Origin: an uncultured Cohaesibacter sp.
GTDB lineage: Bacteria; Pseudomonadota; Alphaproteobacteria; Rhizobiales; Cohaesibacteraceae
NCBI RefSeq assembly: GCF_963676485.1
Contig: NZ_OY781114.1
Location: 62,001-126,000 of the forward strand
DNA: 64,000 nt
Direction of reading: 5' to 3'
This document shows positions 62,753 through 64,000 of this stretch, piece by piece (the first letter of the stretch is position 1; every line of letters begins with the position of its first letter). Below the pieces are notes generated by a model, which saw only the letters and a program-made list of their open reading frames with translations, had not been told where the DNA came from and did no database searches. The translations under genes were made by a program, and so were the position numbers.

Positions 62753-62848
62753 TCAAATAAGCCAGACCAGCACCATTGTTGCTACGATCATCAGGCCGAC
62801 GAGCAAGCTCATGACCGGCTCGAAAGACGGTTTATCGAGATTTCTCAT
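62753..62848 (-). CDS. Very small membrane protein, 31 residues
   Basis: A 31-codon frame from ATG 62848, with AAAGG 8 nt upstream, reads MRNLDKPSFEP followed by one membrane helix (VMSLLVGLMIVATMVLVWLI). It lies 80 nt after the aminotransferase gene on the same strand, so it could share its transcript. No family recognised. Confidence 0.5.
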   Translation of the reverse strand: MRNLDKPSFEPVMSLLVGLMIVATMVLVWLI

Positions 62849-62928
62849 AATGCGAACCTTTTCTCCATACATCAAAGTTGCTCCGATGAAATAGGGATGG
62901 AAAAGTCAGCATTCAAGGGGTACCTTTT

Positions 62929-63783
62929 TCAGCTCAGGCTCTTTTTGGCAAAGGTAACATAGAGCTCACGCAGGCGCGTGGTGTGCGGGCCGGGTTTTCC
63001 ATCGCCGATTTTCGTGCCATCAAAAGAGACGACAGGAGAGACAAACATGGTGGCAGATGTGACGAATGCTTCTGCTGCGTCCTTGACCTCATCTGGCGAG
63101 AAACTGCGCTCTTCAACGACCAATCCGGCTTCTTTTGCCAGAGCCAGCACGGCCTTGCGCGTAATGCCATGTAGAATTTTGTTGGACAGGGCGCGGGTAA
63201 CCAGCTTGCCATCTTTGGTGATGATATGAGCGTTGTTGGAAGTACCTTCCGTGATCATGCCATCTTCCACGAGCCATGCATCATTGGCGCCTTCAGTCAC
63301 CGCCTTGCGCTTGGCCAGAGAGGCTGGCAAAAGCGCCACGGTCTTGATATCGCGTCGCTGCCAGCGGATATCCGGCAGGGAAATCACATCCAGCCCCTTC
63401 TCGGCAACCTTGTCCATCTTGGCCCCACGCGTCTGGGTAAACATGATGAGCGATGGCTTCAGGCCTTCTGACCAGAGAAAATTGCGATCTTCAGCACCGC
63501 GAGTAACCTGCAGATAGATGCTGCCTGCCGTAATGCCGTTGCGCTCGATCAGCGTATGCTGGATTTTCTCGATCTCTTCCATCGAACAAGGCGCAGGAAT
63601 AGCAAGCTCATCAAGCGAGCGCTGCAAGCGCGCAAGATGGCCGGCATTATCAACCAACTTGCCATCAAGGATGGTCGAAACCTCATAGACCCCGTCAGCA
63701 AACAGAAAACCTCGATCGAAAATCGAGATCTTGGCATCTTCCTCTGGCAGATATTCTCCATTGACATAGACGGTGCGAGACAT
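62929..63783 (-). CDS. D-amino-acid transaminase-like aminotransferase (fold-type IV)
   Basis: The product is 284 residues from ATG 63783 (AAAGGG 6 nt upstream); the frame extends 45 codons upstream without family resemblance. Fold-type IV motifs: V-N-G-E-Y-L-P-E-E-D-A near the start, FDRGFLFADGVYEVS, Y-L-Q-V-T-R-G-A, the PLP lysine in ASLAKRKAVTEGA, and EGTSNNAHII with HGITR. The start motif and Y-x-Q-x-T-R fit D-amino-acid aminotransferases rather than IlvE; the substrate is still uncertain. D-Glu/D-Ala supply for the cell wall is the classical role. Confidence 0.85.
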   Translation of the reverse strand: MSRTVYVNGEYLPEEDAKISIFDRGFLFADGVYEVSTILDGKLVDNAGHLARLQRSLDELAIPAPCSMEEIEKIQHTLIERNGITAGSIYLQVTRGAEDRNFLWSEGLKPSLIMFTQTRGAKMDKVAEKGLDVISLPDIRWQRRDIKTVALLPASLAKRKAVTEGANDAWLVEDGMITEGTSNNAHIITKDGKLVTRALSNKILHGITRKAVLALAKEAGLVVEERSFSPDEVKDAAEAFVTSATMFVSPVVSFDGTKIGDGKPGPHTTRLRELYVTFAKKSLS

Positions 63784-64000
63784 GAGGGGCCCTTTCTTTT
63801 CTTCTAATCTTTTCAATGATGGAAACTGGTAAAACCCTTTGGTGCGCTGATGGGCCGAGGCCCTCACTTTGGAAACGCGCACTTTATGATCGGAACTCAA
63901 GGGGAGTTTGCCTAACATTAAGACGGTCAGCGCACCATTACAATTGCGCGCGCCCGCTCACCAACAAGCAAAGCCAGTTATACACGGCAAAGCCGTTAGG
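63784..64000. other. Upstream region at the window edge
   Basis: I see only the promoter region of the aminotransferase gene. The next gene lies outside the window. Confidence 0.3.

Noticed and set aside
1-64000. CRISPR arrays, insertion sequences, phage genes, att sites
   Set aside because: No repeat-spacer pattern, transposase, integrase or phage structural gene was seen on either strand.

Overview
The window looks like ordinary chromosome from an alphaproteobacterium of the order Hyphomicrobiales (Rhizobiales). The basis is the gene families: a MucR/Ros zinc-finger regulator, DUF1491, DUF5330 beside sufE, a lone DnaA domain IV protein beside DUF6456, a DivJ-like kinase, a rhizobial-type thermolabile asparaginase and a rhizobial-type Fe/Mn superoxide dismutase. 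Base composition is moderate (roughly low fifties percent GC by eye). A marine genus such as Cohaesibacter would fit, but that is inference. I see no insertion sequence, prophage, CRISPR array, rRNA or tRNA, and no replication origin.

Layout. 1-8.4 kb: the tail of a membrane protein, a lipoprotein, a very large acidic DUF2336 protein, then DUF1491, a peptidoglycan-binding membrane protein and a PAS histidine kinase on the minus strand. 8.9-12.7 kb: DUF5330, sufE, the DUF6456/DnaA-IV pair, a conserved hypothetical and mucR. 13.0-19.1 kb: a complete seven-gene Mrp-type Na+/H+ antiporter operon (mnhABCDEFG) with overlapping cistrons. 19.6-33.6 kb: single genes for oxidative repair and small-molecule metabolism (msrB, DUF3592, a tautomerase, oligopeptidase B, a FemAB-like acetyltransferase, a D-aminopeptidase-like hydrolase, a glycosyltransferase, sodB, ilvE, a haloacid dehalogenase, a GNAT protein, a LOG protein, YbjQ). 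33.8-37.8 kb: methylmalonyl-CoA mutase mutA-mutB. 38.5-45.1 kb: a LuxR-type regulator, DUF4332, a DUF2267-like protein, a HerA/YjgR ATPase, a receiver-like protein and an M20 peptidase. 45.2-50.4 kb: envelope proteins, meaB and a tandem-receiver protein. 50.5-56.5 kb: asparaginase, a P1-family peptidase broken by one frameshift, an SDR/DoxX-like fusion, and divergent nsrR and SLAC1/TehA-type channel genes. 57.2-63.8 kb: a succinate-type CoA-transferase, a set of short direct repeats, a transglutaminase-like protease, a flavoprotein, three tiny membrane proteins and a D-amino-acid-type aminotransferase.

Functional threads. Mutase, its G-protein chaperone MeaB and an acyl-CoA:carboxylate CoA-transferase are all present but scattered over 25 kb; together they could connect methylmalonyl-CoA, succinyl-CoA and short-chain acyl-CoAs. 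Redox and nitrosative stress are served by msrB, sodB (with a Fur/Mur-like palindrome upstream) and nsrR. Two proteins with degenerate receiver domains, 6 kb apart, end in very similar hydrophobic C-terminal tails, and are the best candidates here for an undescribed signalling pair.

Limits. All family calls come from reading translations by eye; nothing was searched against a database. Start codons were chosen from ribosome-binding-site spacing and family lengths, and several are marked uncertain.
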